From NCBI GenBank assembly GCA_019752635.1, contig JAIELX010000053.1:87156-151155 (forward strand): a stretch of DNA of 64,000 nucleotides. The letters run 5' to 3'. A program made the translations under genes and the position numbers. The notes beneath the pieces were generated by a model. It searched no databases. It saw only the letters and a list, made by a program, of their open reading frames with translations, and was not told the origin of the DNA. Shown here piece by piece: positions 27,167-35,551 of this stretch. The stretch comes from Candidatus Obscuribacterales bacterium. GTDB taxonomy: Bacteria > Cyanobacteriota > Vampirovibrionia > Obscuribacterales > Obscuribacteraceae. Positions within the stretch are counted from its first letter, which is position 1, and each line of letters starts with the position of its first letter.

Positions 27167-29890
27167 ATGGGATCCGAGAGACTGGAACCGCCTAGTAGGC
27201 GCGACGAGATAGAACCACAAACCAGCCGAAACCAATTTACTAATGAAGCCTTTTCAAAACCAGAGCAGAGCGCCGGTGCCAGTTCTCCGACACCTCGAGT
27301 TTTTGACGAAAACAGTGTGTCCGAAGCTATCAAGGTATCCAAAGAGACAAAGCTGCCAATTATCTCCATTGTCACGCCCTCAGGGCAACTAGACCCGAGT
27401 ACGGAAGCTCTCCTCAGCGAAAGTAAGACCGATGCGGTTTTCGTATCCATCAATAAAGAACACGCCAGCGCCATGATGAGGGCTGGAATGAGCACACCGG
27501 AGTTCTGGTCATTGGCCAATCTGGCCGGAGCCCGGGGCGACACGAACAACATCAAAGCTGGATTCATAGGCAAATTCGACCCTAACAGTTTTGATAACAA
27601 CAAACCGAAAGACAGCGGAAAACCATCTGCAATAGCGCGCAGCAGCGTCAGTGAGCTCCTAGCGCCGTCATCGAATGCTCCGCTACCGGAGCTATCAGTC
27701 GTCAGTCCTCAGGATGTGGCTACCCGGTCGTTGACGACACGATCGGAATCGTCGATCAGCCCACCCTTGCCTAAAGTCGCTTTGACAGACGCGACGACGC
27801 CTACCGCAAAACCTGCTGTCGACCAACAAGTGGTCGAACGCACAGGAAATACGCTCAACAGACCAAAGGAGCAAGCCTCTCCGGCTGTCGACAAACCCGC
27901 TGAGATTCGCGAAACACCAGCAAGCAAAGACGGGCCTGTCAAACTCAAAGAAGTAAAGTTCAACACTGATGACGTAGCGGAGGCGTTCCGGCTCGCTCGC
28001 GAAAACAACCTTCCCGTAATCGTCTACAAAGGAGCAGACTTTTGTGGCAACTGCCCGAAGGTAAGCGCAGCGATCGACCAACTTTCAGCCAAGCTCAAGA
28101 GTGCTCCTACGACTGAGGCAGTAGTGGTGAAGCTCAACTGGGAACGGCAGCAGAAACTGCAACAAGAGAATCCGGAACTGGCCAAGTTGATAAACCAGCT
28201 CATGCCAATAAACAACAGCAGTTTCCCCGACGTCAAAGTCTACAACCCGAACGACACTACAAAACCACTGAAGGACAACAACGGCTACGGTGGCGACGCA
28301 TCGTTCCTGGAGAGCCTCGTCAAAGTAGGCACGGCAGCCATGACTAATAGAGAGAAGGTGGCCCCCCAAACGGAGAAGCCTAAGCCGGAGGAAAAACCGA
28401 CCGTAACAGTAACAACGATGGAGACAAGACAACTTCCCAAGACAAAAGTAGAGCAGGTGCCAGAGTCCAAACCTTCAGTTCAAGCAAGCAGACCAGAACG
28501 AAGCGACCCTTCATGGCTAGAAGCACAACCGTCACAAAGCGATAAGGTCCCCGAAGCCCCACCAATCAACGAGAAGGTAAAGCTTGATCAGGTTAAGTTT
28601 GCAGATTCCGAACTCTCAAAGGCAGTAGAACTAGCAAAAGCGAATAAGCTGCCGATAGTCGTCTACACCGGCGCGAACTTCTGCCACTACTGCCCTGCTG
28701 CCTCCGCCAGCGTAGACAGAATTGCCCAGTCGATGGCTGCAGGCCCGGAGACCAAAGCCGTGGTGGTTAAGCTCACATCGGAAGTTGCCAACTCTCTTGC
28801 AAGCAGAAACGACGAGAACGGCAAGCTGCTGACCCAACTGATGTCGCACGGAACCCATGTGCCCCGAGTTGCGATATACAATCCCGCAGACATGAACAGA
28901 CCAGTTGGACTTAGCACCGTAGGAAACTGGAGTGAACAAAGCATCGCCTCACACATTGAAAAGCACATTGGTGGGGCTCTCACCGGCGAAGTTACTAAAG
29001 TCTCGAATGGAACGACAAAAGCACGTCCCGTTTCGGAAAACCTATATACGGAAGAGTCGGTTTTGAAAGCCGCAGAATATGCGCGCCAAAACAACAAACC
29101 CCTGATCAGCTTTACCTCCGACAAGAGCAATCCGAATGTTCAAAAAGCACTCGAGTATCTCAATCAGCAAAAGCTGGCGGCGGCAGTCGACATATCAAAA
29201 GCGCGGTCCGAGCAGATGCTTCGCGCCGGACTCGAGACACGTCACTATTCAGCACTCAACAGCGCCATCGGAAAACATCCACAAGACTCGTCATACATCG
29301 ATTCAACATCCCCTTCAGCCATAGGCGCCGACATGAAGTTCTCGGCACAAAAGCACGCGGTGCCAAAGTCGCCAGCAGATATGATTCAGTTTCTCAAAGA
29401 CAGCGGAGTCGATCTCTCGGATACCAAGCACGAGAAGGCACTGGCAGCGCTGCTTGAGGGCAAGCCAATACCGCCGGAGAAACCGGCAAATGTATTCAAA
29501 GTAAAAACACCGGCAGAAGCCGAAGAAGTTCTCAAACAAGCAAAAGAAAAGAATCTGCCACTGATAGTTCATTCCACTACGACAGTTTGTACGGAAACAA
29601 GTTGTCGACAAGAGAAGCTCGATTCGTCAGTGCCCGAGCAATATGCAGGCAAAGCCATATTCCTGGAGCTACCTCGAGGCGGTCTGGATATTGATGGCTT
29701 AGATAACGAACAGCTTCGATCAATCAACGAACAATTCCTGGTAACCGAGGAAGATCACAAGACCGAACTGGAAATGCACATTTTTAGATTTACGAACGAC
29801 GGCACACTCACGCAACTCGATACGACGCCATCCGCAACAGGCAGGGGGCACACGGACCGCATCCGGTCTGTCCTAGGTCCGAAGGATTGA
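27167..29890 (+). CDS. Protein with five tandem thioredoxin-fold modules
   Basis: The 907-residue product (counted from ATG 27167) has no signal peptide and consists of five thioredoxin-like modules joined by Pro/Lys/Ser-rich linkers. Module 1 (about 30-150) has no Cys pair. Modules 2 (about 260-390) and 3 (about 475-605) have CxxCP motifs C293-GN-C296 and C506-HY-C509. Module 4 (about 625-740) again lacks Cys and resembles module 1 (AMMRAGMSTPEFWSLAN versus QMLRAGLETRHYSALN). Module 5 (about 765-907) has a wider pair, C808 and C813. The alternation of dead and active modules suggests duplicated binding plus redox units; targets are unknown. Two starts are possible: ATG 27125 and ATG 27167, the latter preceded by AGGAGGG and an eight-G run. 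Confidence 0.75.
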   Translation: MGSERLEPPSRRDEIEPQTSRNQFTNEAFSKPEQSAGASSPTPRVFDENSVSEAIKVSKETKLPIISIVTPSGQLDPSTEALLSESKTDAVFVSINKEHASAMMRAGMSTPEFWSLANLAGARGDTNNIKAGFIGKFDPNSFDNNKPKDSGKPSAIARSSVSELLAPSSNAPLPELSVVSPQDVATRSLTTRSESSISPPLPKVALTDATTPTAKPAVDQQVVERTGNTLNRPKEQASPAVDKPAEIRETPASKDGPVKLKEVKFNTDDVAEAFRLARENNLPVIVYKGADFCGNCPKVSAAIDQLSAKLKSAPTTEAVVVKLNWERQQKLQQENPELAKLINQLMPINNSSFPDVKVYNPNDTTKPLKDNNGYGGDASFLESLVKVGTAAMTNREKVAPQTEKPKPEEKPTVTVTTMETRQLPKTKVEQVPESKPSVQASRPERSDPSWLEAQPSQSDKVPEAPPINEKVKLDQVKFADSELSKAVELAKANKLPIVVYTGANFCHYCPAASASVDRIAQSMAAGPETKAVVVKLTSEVANSLASRNDENGKLLTQLMSHGTHVPRVAIYNPADMNRPVGLSTVGNWSEQSIASHIEKHIGGALTGEVTKVSNGTTKARPVSENLYTEESVLKAAEYARQNNKPLISFTSDKSNPNVQKALEYLNQQKLAAAVDISKARSEQMLRAGLETRHYSALNSAIGKHPQDSSYIDSTSPSAIGADMKFSAQKHAVPKSPADMIQFLKDSGVDLSDTKHEKALAALLEGKPIPPEKPANVFKVKTPAEAEEVLKQAKEKNLPLIVHSTTTVCTETSCRQEKLDSSVPEQYAGKAIFLELPRGGLDIDGLDNEQLRSINEQFLVTEEDHKTELEMHIFRFTNDGTLTQLDTTPSATGRGHTDRIRSVLGPKD

Positions 29891-29916
29891 TCGTTCCTCG
29901 TTCGTTCATCACGAGA

Positions 29917-29952
29917 GGCGCCGGTCCAGAAGTCCAATTCTGAACTGGCGCC
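29917..29952. terminator. Hairpin between convergent genes
   Basis: A 15-bp stem (GGCGCCGGTCCAGAA / TTCTGAACTGGCGCC) with one mismatch, one wobble pair and a 6-base loop lies between the stop codons of the five-module gene and the vWA gene. No strong T-run is present on either side, but position and strength favour a shared terminator. Confidence 0.55.
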
Positions 29953-29961
29953 CTAAGCGCT

Positions 29962-30981
29962 TCACTTGTTCTTGATTGCATCAACTAAAGCTCTTTTCAA
30001 ACCAAGAGATTGAACTTGCGAAAAAGATTTGGAAGCAACAACGTCGAACTGCGCTCCTGCTCGAACCAAGCCGGTATCGAGCTCCCGCAGAAGAGCATCG
30101 CCCCCTGCATCATCGCCGATTGTCAGAAAGGCCATCGTAATTTGATCTTTGTCCTGCATATTCTTGGTCGCCTCGATGATTACATCTTGCAACTTGCGGC
30201 CGCGGTTAGGCAGCCCGTCAGTCACCACCGCGATGATCCACTTCTTTCTTCTGTCCTCCATGCACGATCTCAACAATTCTCCGATGGGCTCGCCAGGATC
30301 GGTGTACCCCTGAGGCGTCAGACTAGAGAATGCCTCAGTTACATCGAATGCATCGCACCGGCGCTTTATCTGGTAAGTATGGTTGAAAGTTGCCATAGTT
30401 ATCGTTCGCGATATTCTTGATAGTTCTTCAGCCAGCGCGCTTGCTTGTTTGCCGCACCAATCCCACTTGCTTTGCGAGTTCGTGGTGCTGTGGCTAAACG
30501 CAGCCTCTGACATTGATCCAGAACGATCAATGACGATCGCTACATTGTGCTTTGCCAATAACTCAAGGTCCTTATCCGCAATCGTACCTTCGAAAACTGG
30601 ATCTTCTTTAACAGGAAGCTCAGGTATTGACGGCTTGTCTTCCTTCGGTACCATCTTCATCTGCGGTGTAGTTGCTAACCTTGCCTGATAGACCTTTCCC
30701 TTGCGCTCGAAATTGAGAACTATTCGATCTTCCTCAATCTTTCCGCTTACTACCCGATCGCCTTTTCGAACACCAGCATAAGCAGCCGGCGTTCCAAGAC
30801 CGCACCCTTCGACTAAAGCCGGAAGCGTGTTGCGCGAAAGCGTCACGCCAGCGGCAGCGCAAGCGTCCGCCACTACATCAACCTTTCCTTGCAGCTTGAC
30901 GGAATCAGCCGCCTCCGTTCGGACGGCGATTGAAAGAAGTGCCACCGTTAGAAGAATGGAGAAGACTGTTAGCCTCATCAT
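29962..30981 (-). CDS. Secreted protein with PDZ-like and von Willebrand A domains
   Basis: The 339-residue product begins with a signal peptide (VFSILLTVALLSIAV, cleavage near residue 24). Residues about 50-105 look like a PDZ-type peptide-binding fold (GLGTPAAYAGVRKGDRVVSG). A vWA domain follows from about 145, with a complete metal-ion-dependent adhesion site: D152-x-S154-x-S156 in IDRSGSMS, T227 in GYTDPG, and D255 in VTDGLPN. Such domains bind protein ligands through a divalent metal. It lies 13 bases after the TPR/coiled-coil gene on the same strand, so the two are almost certainly co-transcribed and may form an extracytoplasmic complex. The function beyond binding is unknown. Confidence 0.82.
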   Translation of the reverse strand: MMRLTVFSILLTVALLSIAVRTEAADSVKLQGKVDVVADACAAAGVTLSRNTLPALVEGCGLGTPAAYAGVRKGDRVVSGKIEEDRIVLNFERKGKVYQARLATTPQMKMVPKEDKPSIPELPVKEDPVFEGTIADKDLELLAKHNVAIVIDRSGSMSEAAFSHSTTNSQSKWDWCGKQASALAEELSRISRTITMATFNHTYQIKRRCDAFDVTEAFSSLTPQGYTDPGEPIGELLRSCMEDRRKKWIIAVVTDGLPNRGRKLQDVIIEATKNMQDKDQITMAFLTIGDDAGGDALLRELDTGLVRAGAQFDVVASKSFSQVQSLGLKRALVDAIKNK

Positions 30982-30994
30982 TTCATTTACCGCT

Positions 30995-32086
30995 TCACTT
31001 ACCGCTCGTCTGTTTCTGATTCGAGATTTTTTCCATTGTTCCTTTTAGCTGTTCCGGGACAGGTTTACGAAGAATGATCTTTTCGCTCCGCTGACCGAAG
31101 TTCACATAGTTTCTTACGTACACTCCTGTTCCTTGCGGGGTCAACCGACTATTGCTGCTTCCCACATTTAACTGCGACTTGAGATTTGACTCGTGCATAT
31201 CAACAGCACTCTTTGCAGACTCTGTTTCTGCCTTAAGCCGTTCTCGATAAGATTGCAGATCTCTTCTAATCACCTCAATCTTTTTATCAGCATCCTTTCG
31301 CAATGCACTTTCCGCGTGAGTGTAATCCTCATTTTCTTCCATCTCGCCGCGCTTACCTGTTGGCACCATTTTTGGAATTCCTTCCAGTGCGTGATCCACA
31401 CCTTCGTTGATTCGTTTGATTGCCTCTTCCGCCAGTCTCTGCTTGTGTTTTAGAGTTGTAACCTCAGAAGAGGTCATTTCCATTTTCTTTTCGAATGTTT
31501 CTCTCTTTATTCTTCCGGAATCTAACTGTTGTGGCTCGTTGGTATGACTCACGCTGTTGCCGACTTTGGCTCCGCCGGAATTAGAAGGCGTGTTCGGAAC
31601 ACCAGCAGGAGCCTCGGTTGCGGACAGCGATGGCTTGGCGGACAATGAAGGCGGGACACCACTGGTCTGTGGTGCCGGCTTGAGTGATGGCGGGCCCGAT
31701 ATCGCCGAGCCTTGCTGCTGATTCCCGGCGCCCCCTCCGCGAACGCCCGCGGCAGTCACCGTCCCTGATTGTGTTGTCCGTGCCAGCGACTCCAGAGCCG
31801 TCCTGGCATGCTCTGCTACCGGTCCGTCTTTCTGTAGAGAGAGACACGCGCTGTATTCCTTGGTGGCGTCATCATTGCGCCCCAACCTCAAGTAACAGTT
31901 TCCCGCATAGTAGTGAGCCGTCACATCGTTCTTGTCGACAGCGATTGCAGCCAACGAATGTTTCAGCGCCAAAGCATAAGCCCCGGAGTTATATGAGGCA
32001 ATTGCGGTCTGTAACTCCGTACCGGCAAATGCTACACCGGGGGAAGCCACCAGACAGATCAATACCAGCCCGACCCGTTTCCTCAT
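30995..32086 (-). CDS. Secreted TPR and coiled-coil protein
   Basis: A signal peptide (VGLVLICLVASPGVAFA) opens this 363-residue protein. The mature part starts with two or three TPR-like units (residues about 24-100: TAIASYNSGAYALALKH, HYYAGNCYLRLGRNDDATKEY), similar in style to the N-terminal part of the TPR-retropepsin protein at 25231. A Pro/Ser/Gly linker (about 105-185) leads to a highly charged helical stretch (about 195-310) with heptad-like spacing that should form a coiled coil. It is the first gene of a two-gene unit with the vWA protein. A scaffold role in the envelope is likely; no enzyme motif is seen. Confidence 0.8.
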   Translation of the reverse strand: MRKRVGLVLICLVASPGVAFAGTELQTAIASYNSGAYALALKHSLAAIAVDKNDVTAHYYAGNCYLRLGRNDDATKEYSACLSLQKDGPVAEHARTALESLARTTQSGTVTAAGVRGGGAGNQQQGSAISGPPSLKPAPQTSGVPPSLSAKPSLSATEAPAGVPNTPSNSGGAKVGNSVSHTNEPQQLDSGRIKRETFEKKMEMTSSEVTTLKHKQRLAEEAIKRINEGVDHALEGIPKMVPTGKRGEMEENEDYTHAESALRKDADKKIEVIRRDLQSYRERLKAETESAKSAVDMHESNLKSQLNVGSSNSRLTPQGTGVYVRNYVNFGQRSEKIILRKPVPEQLKGTMEKISNQKQTSGK

Positions 32087-32248
32087 CGAACGGTCCTCCT
32101 CTCAGTTTAGTTCCCGATGCTGAAAGTAAGTAATCGGATCCCGATTTTCACAATCCGAACGCAGCCTTACCTCACCATTAGTCGCTGGCAAGTTCCAAAA
32201 GGGATGGCTTAAATGTCGTTAGACGCTATCCAACGGTCAGTAGGGATA

Positions 32249-33499
32249 CTAGTTCTGAGCGCCGGCGGTTTTTCCGGGTTCGTTGTGAAGCTCAAAGGCG
32301 GCGTGGATTAGTTCGGACGCTTTGTGTGCCTGCGAGCGTGCCACCACGCAGGTGATTTTCATTTCGCTGGAGGTGATCATCTTTATGTTGATGCCATTTT
32401 GTCCGAGGGTTGAGAACAATCGAGCGGCGATCCACGGCTGCCCGGTAAGTCCTGCGCCAATCAGGCTCACTTTGGCGCTATCGGGATCGGCAAGTACCTC
32501 CTTGGCCGACAGTTGTTCTTTCAACGCGTTGAGAATAACAATGGTCTGATCCAGGTCGGAATCACTAACTGTGAACGCAATGCTGTTGTGTCCAATGGTC
32601 GGGTGAAACGACTGCATGATCATGTCGATCGGAATGTTCTGATCGGCTAGTGCCTGAGTAACCTTGCCGGCGATTCCCGGCTGGTCCGGCACATCCATGA
32701 TAGCCACAGATGCTTGATCCTCATCAACAGCAACTCCGCTAATCGTTCGGAATAATTCCATATCGCCTCCACCGTCAATAACAGTACCCGCGTGCTCTGG
32801 CTTGAATGTGTTTCGCACCCGGAGCTTAATTCCATATTGCCGTGCCAGCTCGACGGAACGCGGGTGCAAGACCTGCGCTCCCAGGCGTGCCATCTCCAGC
32901 ACTTCGCCGTAGGAGATCCGTTTCAGCAAACGTGCGTTGTGAATCTTGTTCGGATCGGCTGTATAAATTCCGTCCACGTCTGTGTAGATATCGCACTCAG
33001 TGGCCTTAACAGCCGCAGCCAGAGCCACTGCAGTGGTGTCCGACCCGCCTCGCCCAAGAGTTGTAATCTCACCAGCATCGGTGACACCCTGAAAGCCGGC
33101 GACAATTAGCACGTCGTTTTCAGCAAAGGCCTTGTCTATTGACTCCGTTTTGATGTCGATGATGCGCGCCCGTGTGTGAAAGGTTTCGGTAAAGATGCCG
33201 ACTTGCGATCCGGTCAGCGATTTTGCTTTGACGCCACTTTCTCGCAACGTCATTGCGACAAGTGCAATAGAGATTTGCTCGCCGGTCGAAAGCAAGGAGT
33301 CCAACTCCCGCTTGTCGGGCTGCGCAGAGCACTGCTTCGCTAACTTAAGCAGATAGTCGGTGGTATCGCCCATTGCCGATATCACCGCCATGACCTTGTT
33401 GGTTTTGCTCAGGCGCGAAAGAATCTCGCACACGTGCTGTATCCGTCCGATGCTTTTGACGGACGTGCCACCAAATTTAACTACTACTACTTCACTCAT
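32249..33499 (-). CDS. lysC: Aspartate kinase
   Basis: Aspartate kinase makes beta-aspartyl phosphate, the first step to lysine, threonine and methionine. The 416-residue protein starts with the kinase signature VVVKFGGTSV and includes FQGVTDAGEITTLGRGGSD and ATECDIYTDVDGIYTADP. The C-terminal third holds two ACT domains (from about residue 265 and about 345), the usual site of feedback binding by lysine or threonine, and the ending with SSEMKITCVV is typical. Its ATG overlaps the thrB stop by 8 bases (ATGAGTGA), so translation is probably coupled. It is the last gene of hom-thrC-thrB-lysC, which groups threonine synthesis with its entry enzyme; aspartate semialdehyde dehydrogenase is not in the window. 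Confidence 0.95.
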   Translation of the reverse strand: MSEVVVVKFGGTSVKSIGRIQHVCEILSRLSKTNKVMAVISAMGDTTDYLLKLAKQCSAQPDKRELDSLLSTGEQISIALVAMTLRESGVKAKSLTGSQVGIFTETFHTRARIIDIKTESIDKAFAENDVLIVAGFQGVTDAGEITTLGRGGSDTTAVALAAAVKATECDIYTDVDGIYTADPNKIHNARLLKRISYGEVLEMARLGAQVLHPRSVELARQYGIKLRVRNTFKPEHAGTVIDGGGDMELFRTISGVAVDEDQASVAIMDVPDQPGIAGKVTQALADQNIPIDMIMQSFHPTIGHNSIAFTVSDSDLDQTIVILNALKEQLSAKEVLADPDSAKVSLIGAGLTGQPWIAARLFSTLGQNGINIKMITSSEMKITCVVARSQAHKASELIHAAFELHNEPGKTAGAQN

Positions 33500-34487
33500 G
33501 GCTGATCTTCAGTCCTTCCTGATCAACATTCAGCTCCAAAATTTGTGACGGCTCTGGTTGGCTCGCAGACCAGTTGTTCAAACATTGAACGGCTTCTGCG
33601 ATGTGACGGCGATGAACCACCGTAAGCACCGAACTACCGGCGCCACTCAAAACGCAGCCCATTACCGGCAAATCGCTCAACTCTTTCCGAAGCGCGGCAA
33701 GGTGTGGCACAAGCTCCATTCGATAAGGCTCGTGCAAGCGGTCATGAAGGGCTTCTTTCATGGCCTCTTCATCCTTGTTTTGAACGGCGGCCAGAAGCAA
33801 CGCAACCTTTTGCACGTTGCCGACAGCATCTGCGTGAGAGATTTGTTTGGGTAGCGCTGCCCGCGATTTCTTGGTGCTGAGCACATACGGTGGCACAGTC
33901 ACTACGGTTGCCCAGTCTTCCGGCCAGGAAACTTTCTGGGTGATCATTCCGCGCTTGCTGTTACAGCGCGCGGTGACGACCAACCCGCCGAGCAAACTAG
34001 CAGCTGCATTGTCGGCGTGACCTTCCAAGCGCGCGGCCTCTTGCAAGACAAGTCCTTCGTCGGGAAACTTACCGGTTAGCGCATACCCGGCCCACACTGC
34101 GCCGGTGATTGCAGCAGCGCTGCTTCCGACGCCTTTACCAAGCGGAATCTGACTTTCGATCGTGACGCGAACACGTTGCAGGAGATCGGGATCGTTTTGC
34201 CACAGGTTGGACAAAACGGTATAAATCAAGTTACTCTGGTCCTTCGGCAAACCGTTCACCAGAACGCCTTTGAGCGTCACCAACGGAACCGACCTATCGT
34301 TCGTTTCCAGTATTTCAAAATCCAAAGTGCAATAGAGTTGATACGCCAGCGCAAGCGCATCGAACCCCGGGCCAATATTGGCGCTGGAGCCTGGCACTCG
34401 GACGGTAAGACGCTTTATGCCTGAAGGAAAAGTTGTTCCCGGGCAAACAAAGGCTTTGCTTTGGTCGGTAGTATCTGATTGAATCAT
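33492..34487 (-). CDS. thrB: Homoserine kinase
   Basis: This GHMP-family kinase phosphorylates homoserine before threonine synthase acts. From ATG 34487 it is 331 residues. The N-terminal LTVRVPGSSANIGPGFDAL and the ATP-binding IPLGKGVGSSAAAITGAVWAG motifs are intact, and a C-terminal GCVLSGAGSSVLTVV matches the third GHMP motif. A longer frame begins at 34604 but would add 39 residues lying entirely inside thrC; ATG 34487 overlaps the thrC stop by one base (TGATG), which fits translational coupling, with GGAGG 13 bases upstream. Confidence 0.93.
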   Translation of the reverse strand: MIQSDTTDQSKAFVCPGTTFPSGIKRLTVRVPGSSANIGPGFDALALAYQLYCTLDFEILETNDRSVPLVTLKGVLVNGLPKDQSNLIYTVLSNLWQNDPDLLQRVRVTIESQIPLGKGVGSSAAAITGAVWAGYALTGKFPDEGLVLQEAARLEGHADNAAASLLGGLVVTARCNSKRGMITQKVSWPEDWATVVTVPPYVLSTKKSRAALPKQISHADAVGNVQKVALLLAAVQNKDEEAMKEALHDRLHEPYRMELVPHLAALRKELSDLPVMGCVLSGAGSSVLTVVHRRHIAEAVQCLNNWSASQPEPSQILELNVDQEGLKISHE

Positions 34488-35551
34488 CAGAGCTTCATTG
34501 CCTCCTTCAAGCTTTTGAGATCCGGCGCGATCGGCTTCAGTTCGACCGCGGCCAGCTTCATAGCAGAATCCGGATCTTTTAAGCCATTGCCCGTGAGAAC
34601 ACAAACAACAGTGGCGTCCGGTGCTACTTTTCCCTGCGCAATAATCTTTCGTAAGCCGGCAATTGAAGCGGCACTTGCAGGCTCGCAGAAGACACCCTCT
34701 TTTGCCGCCACTGCAGAATAAGCTTCAAGAATCTCCGCATCGGTTACAGAATCAATCACTCCTTGCGATTCGTCCACAGCACGCTGAGCCTCAGCCCAAC
34801 TGGCGGGATTGCCAATACGTATGGCAGTGGCGATGGTCTCCGGATTGAGCACCGTACGTCCCAGCACCATGGGCGCAGCCCCCGCGGCCTGAAATCCGCA
34901 CATATGAGGAGTGCGAGTCGCCTTGCCCTGATCGCGCCACAGCTTGAAGCCACGATAGTAGGCACTGATATTTCCTGCGTTTCCTACTGGAATGCAGAGA
35001 TAATCCGGAGCATCGAACAGGGCTTCGATAATTTCAAAGGCTCCTGTCTTTTGCCCTTCCAGCCGGTGCGGGTTGATGGAGTTAACGATGGTCAATCCGT
35101 GGTGCTCCGCCACTTCTTTAACCAGCTCGAGAGCCTGATCGAAGTTGCCATCGATCTGAACTACCGTCGCGCCATACAGAATGGCCTGGGCCAGTTTGCC
35201 CAACGCTACTTTGCCGGCTGGAAGCAAGACGTAGCAATCCAGTCCAGCCTTTGCGGCAAATGCCGCCGCTGAAGCACTAGTATTACCGGTGGAGGCACAG
35301 ATGACAGCTTTCGATCCTTCCGCGACCGCGCGGGTGATCGCCATGGTCATGCCGCGATCCTTGAAACTACCAGTGGGGTTCAGCCCTTCCAGCTTCAAGT
35401 ACAGCTTTAAATCAGGCAGCCCCAACCAATGCGGCAGGTTGGTCACTCGCACTAACGGAGTAAAGCCCTCACCCAGTGAAACAGCTTTGGTGGTCAACTC
35501 CGGAGTAATGTACTCCTTGTATTGTTCGATAAGGGGCAAACTGTTATGCAT
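34487..35551 (-). CDS. thrC: Threonine synthase
   Basis: Threonine synthase is the PLP enzyme that converts O-phosphohomoserine to threonine. The 354-residue protein shows GEGFTPLVR, the PLP-lysine motif NPTGSFKDRGMT, a serine/threonine-rich CASTGNTSASAAAFAAKAG, and the phosphate-cradling CIPVGNAGNISAYY. Length matches the short bacterial class without the plant-type N-terminal SAM-binding extension. ATG 35551 overlaps the hom stop by 8 bases (ATGCATAA); the longer frame from 35617 would run inside hom and is not favoured. Confidence 0.94.
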   Translation of the reverse strand: MHNSLPLIEQYKEYITPELTTKAVSLGEGFTPLVRVTNLPHWLGLPDLKLYLKLEGLNPTGSFKDRGMTMAITRAVAEGSKAVICASTGNTSASAAAFAAKAGLDCYVLLPAGKVALGKLAQAILYGATVVQIDGNFDQALELVKEVAEHHGLTIVNSINPHRLEGQKTGAFEIIEALFDAPDYLCIPVGNAGNISAYYRGFKLWRDQGKATRTPHMCGFQAAGAAPMVLGRTVLNPETIATAIRIGNPASWAEAQRAVDESQGVIDSVTDAEILEAYSAVAAKEGVFCEPASAASIAGLRKIIAQGKVAPDATVVCVLTGNGLKDPDSAMKLAAVELKPIAPDLKSLKEAMKL

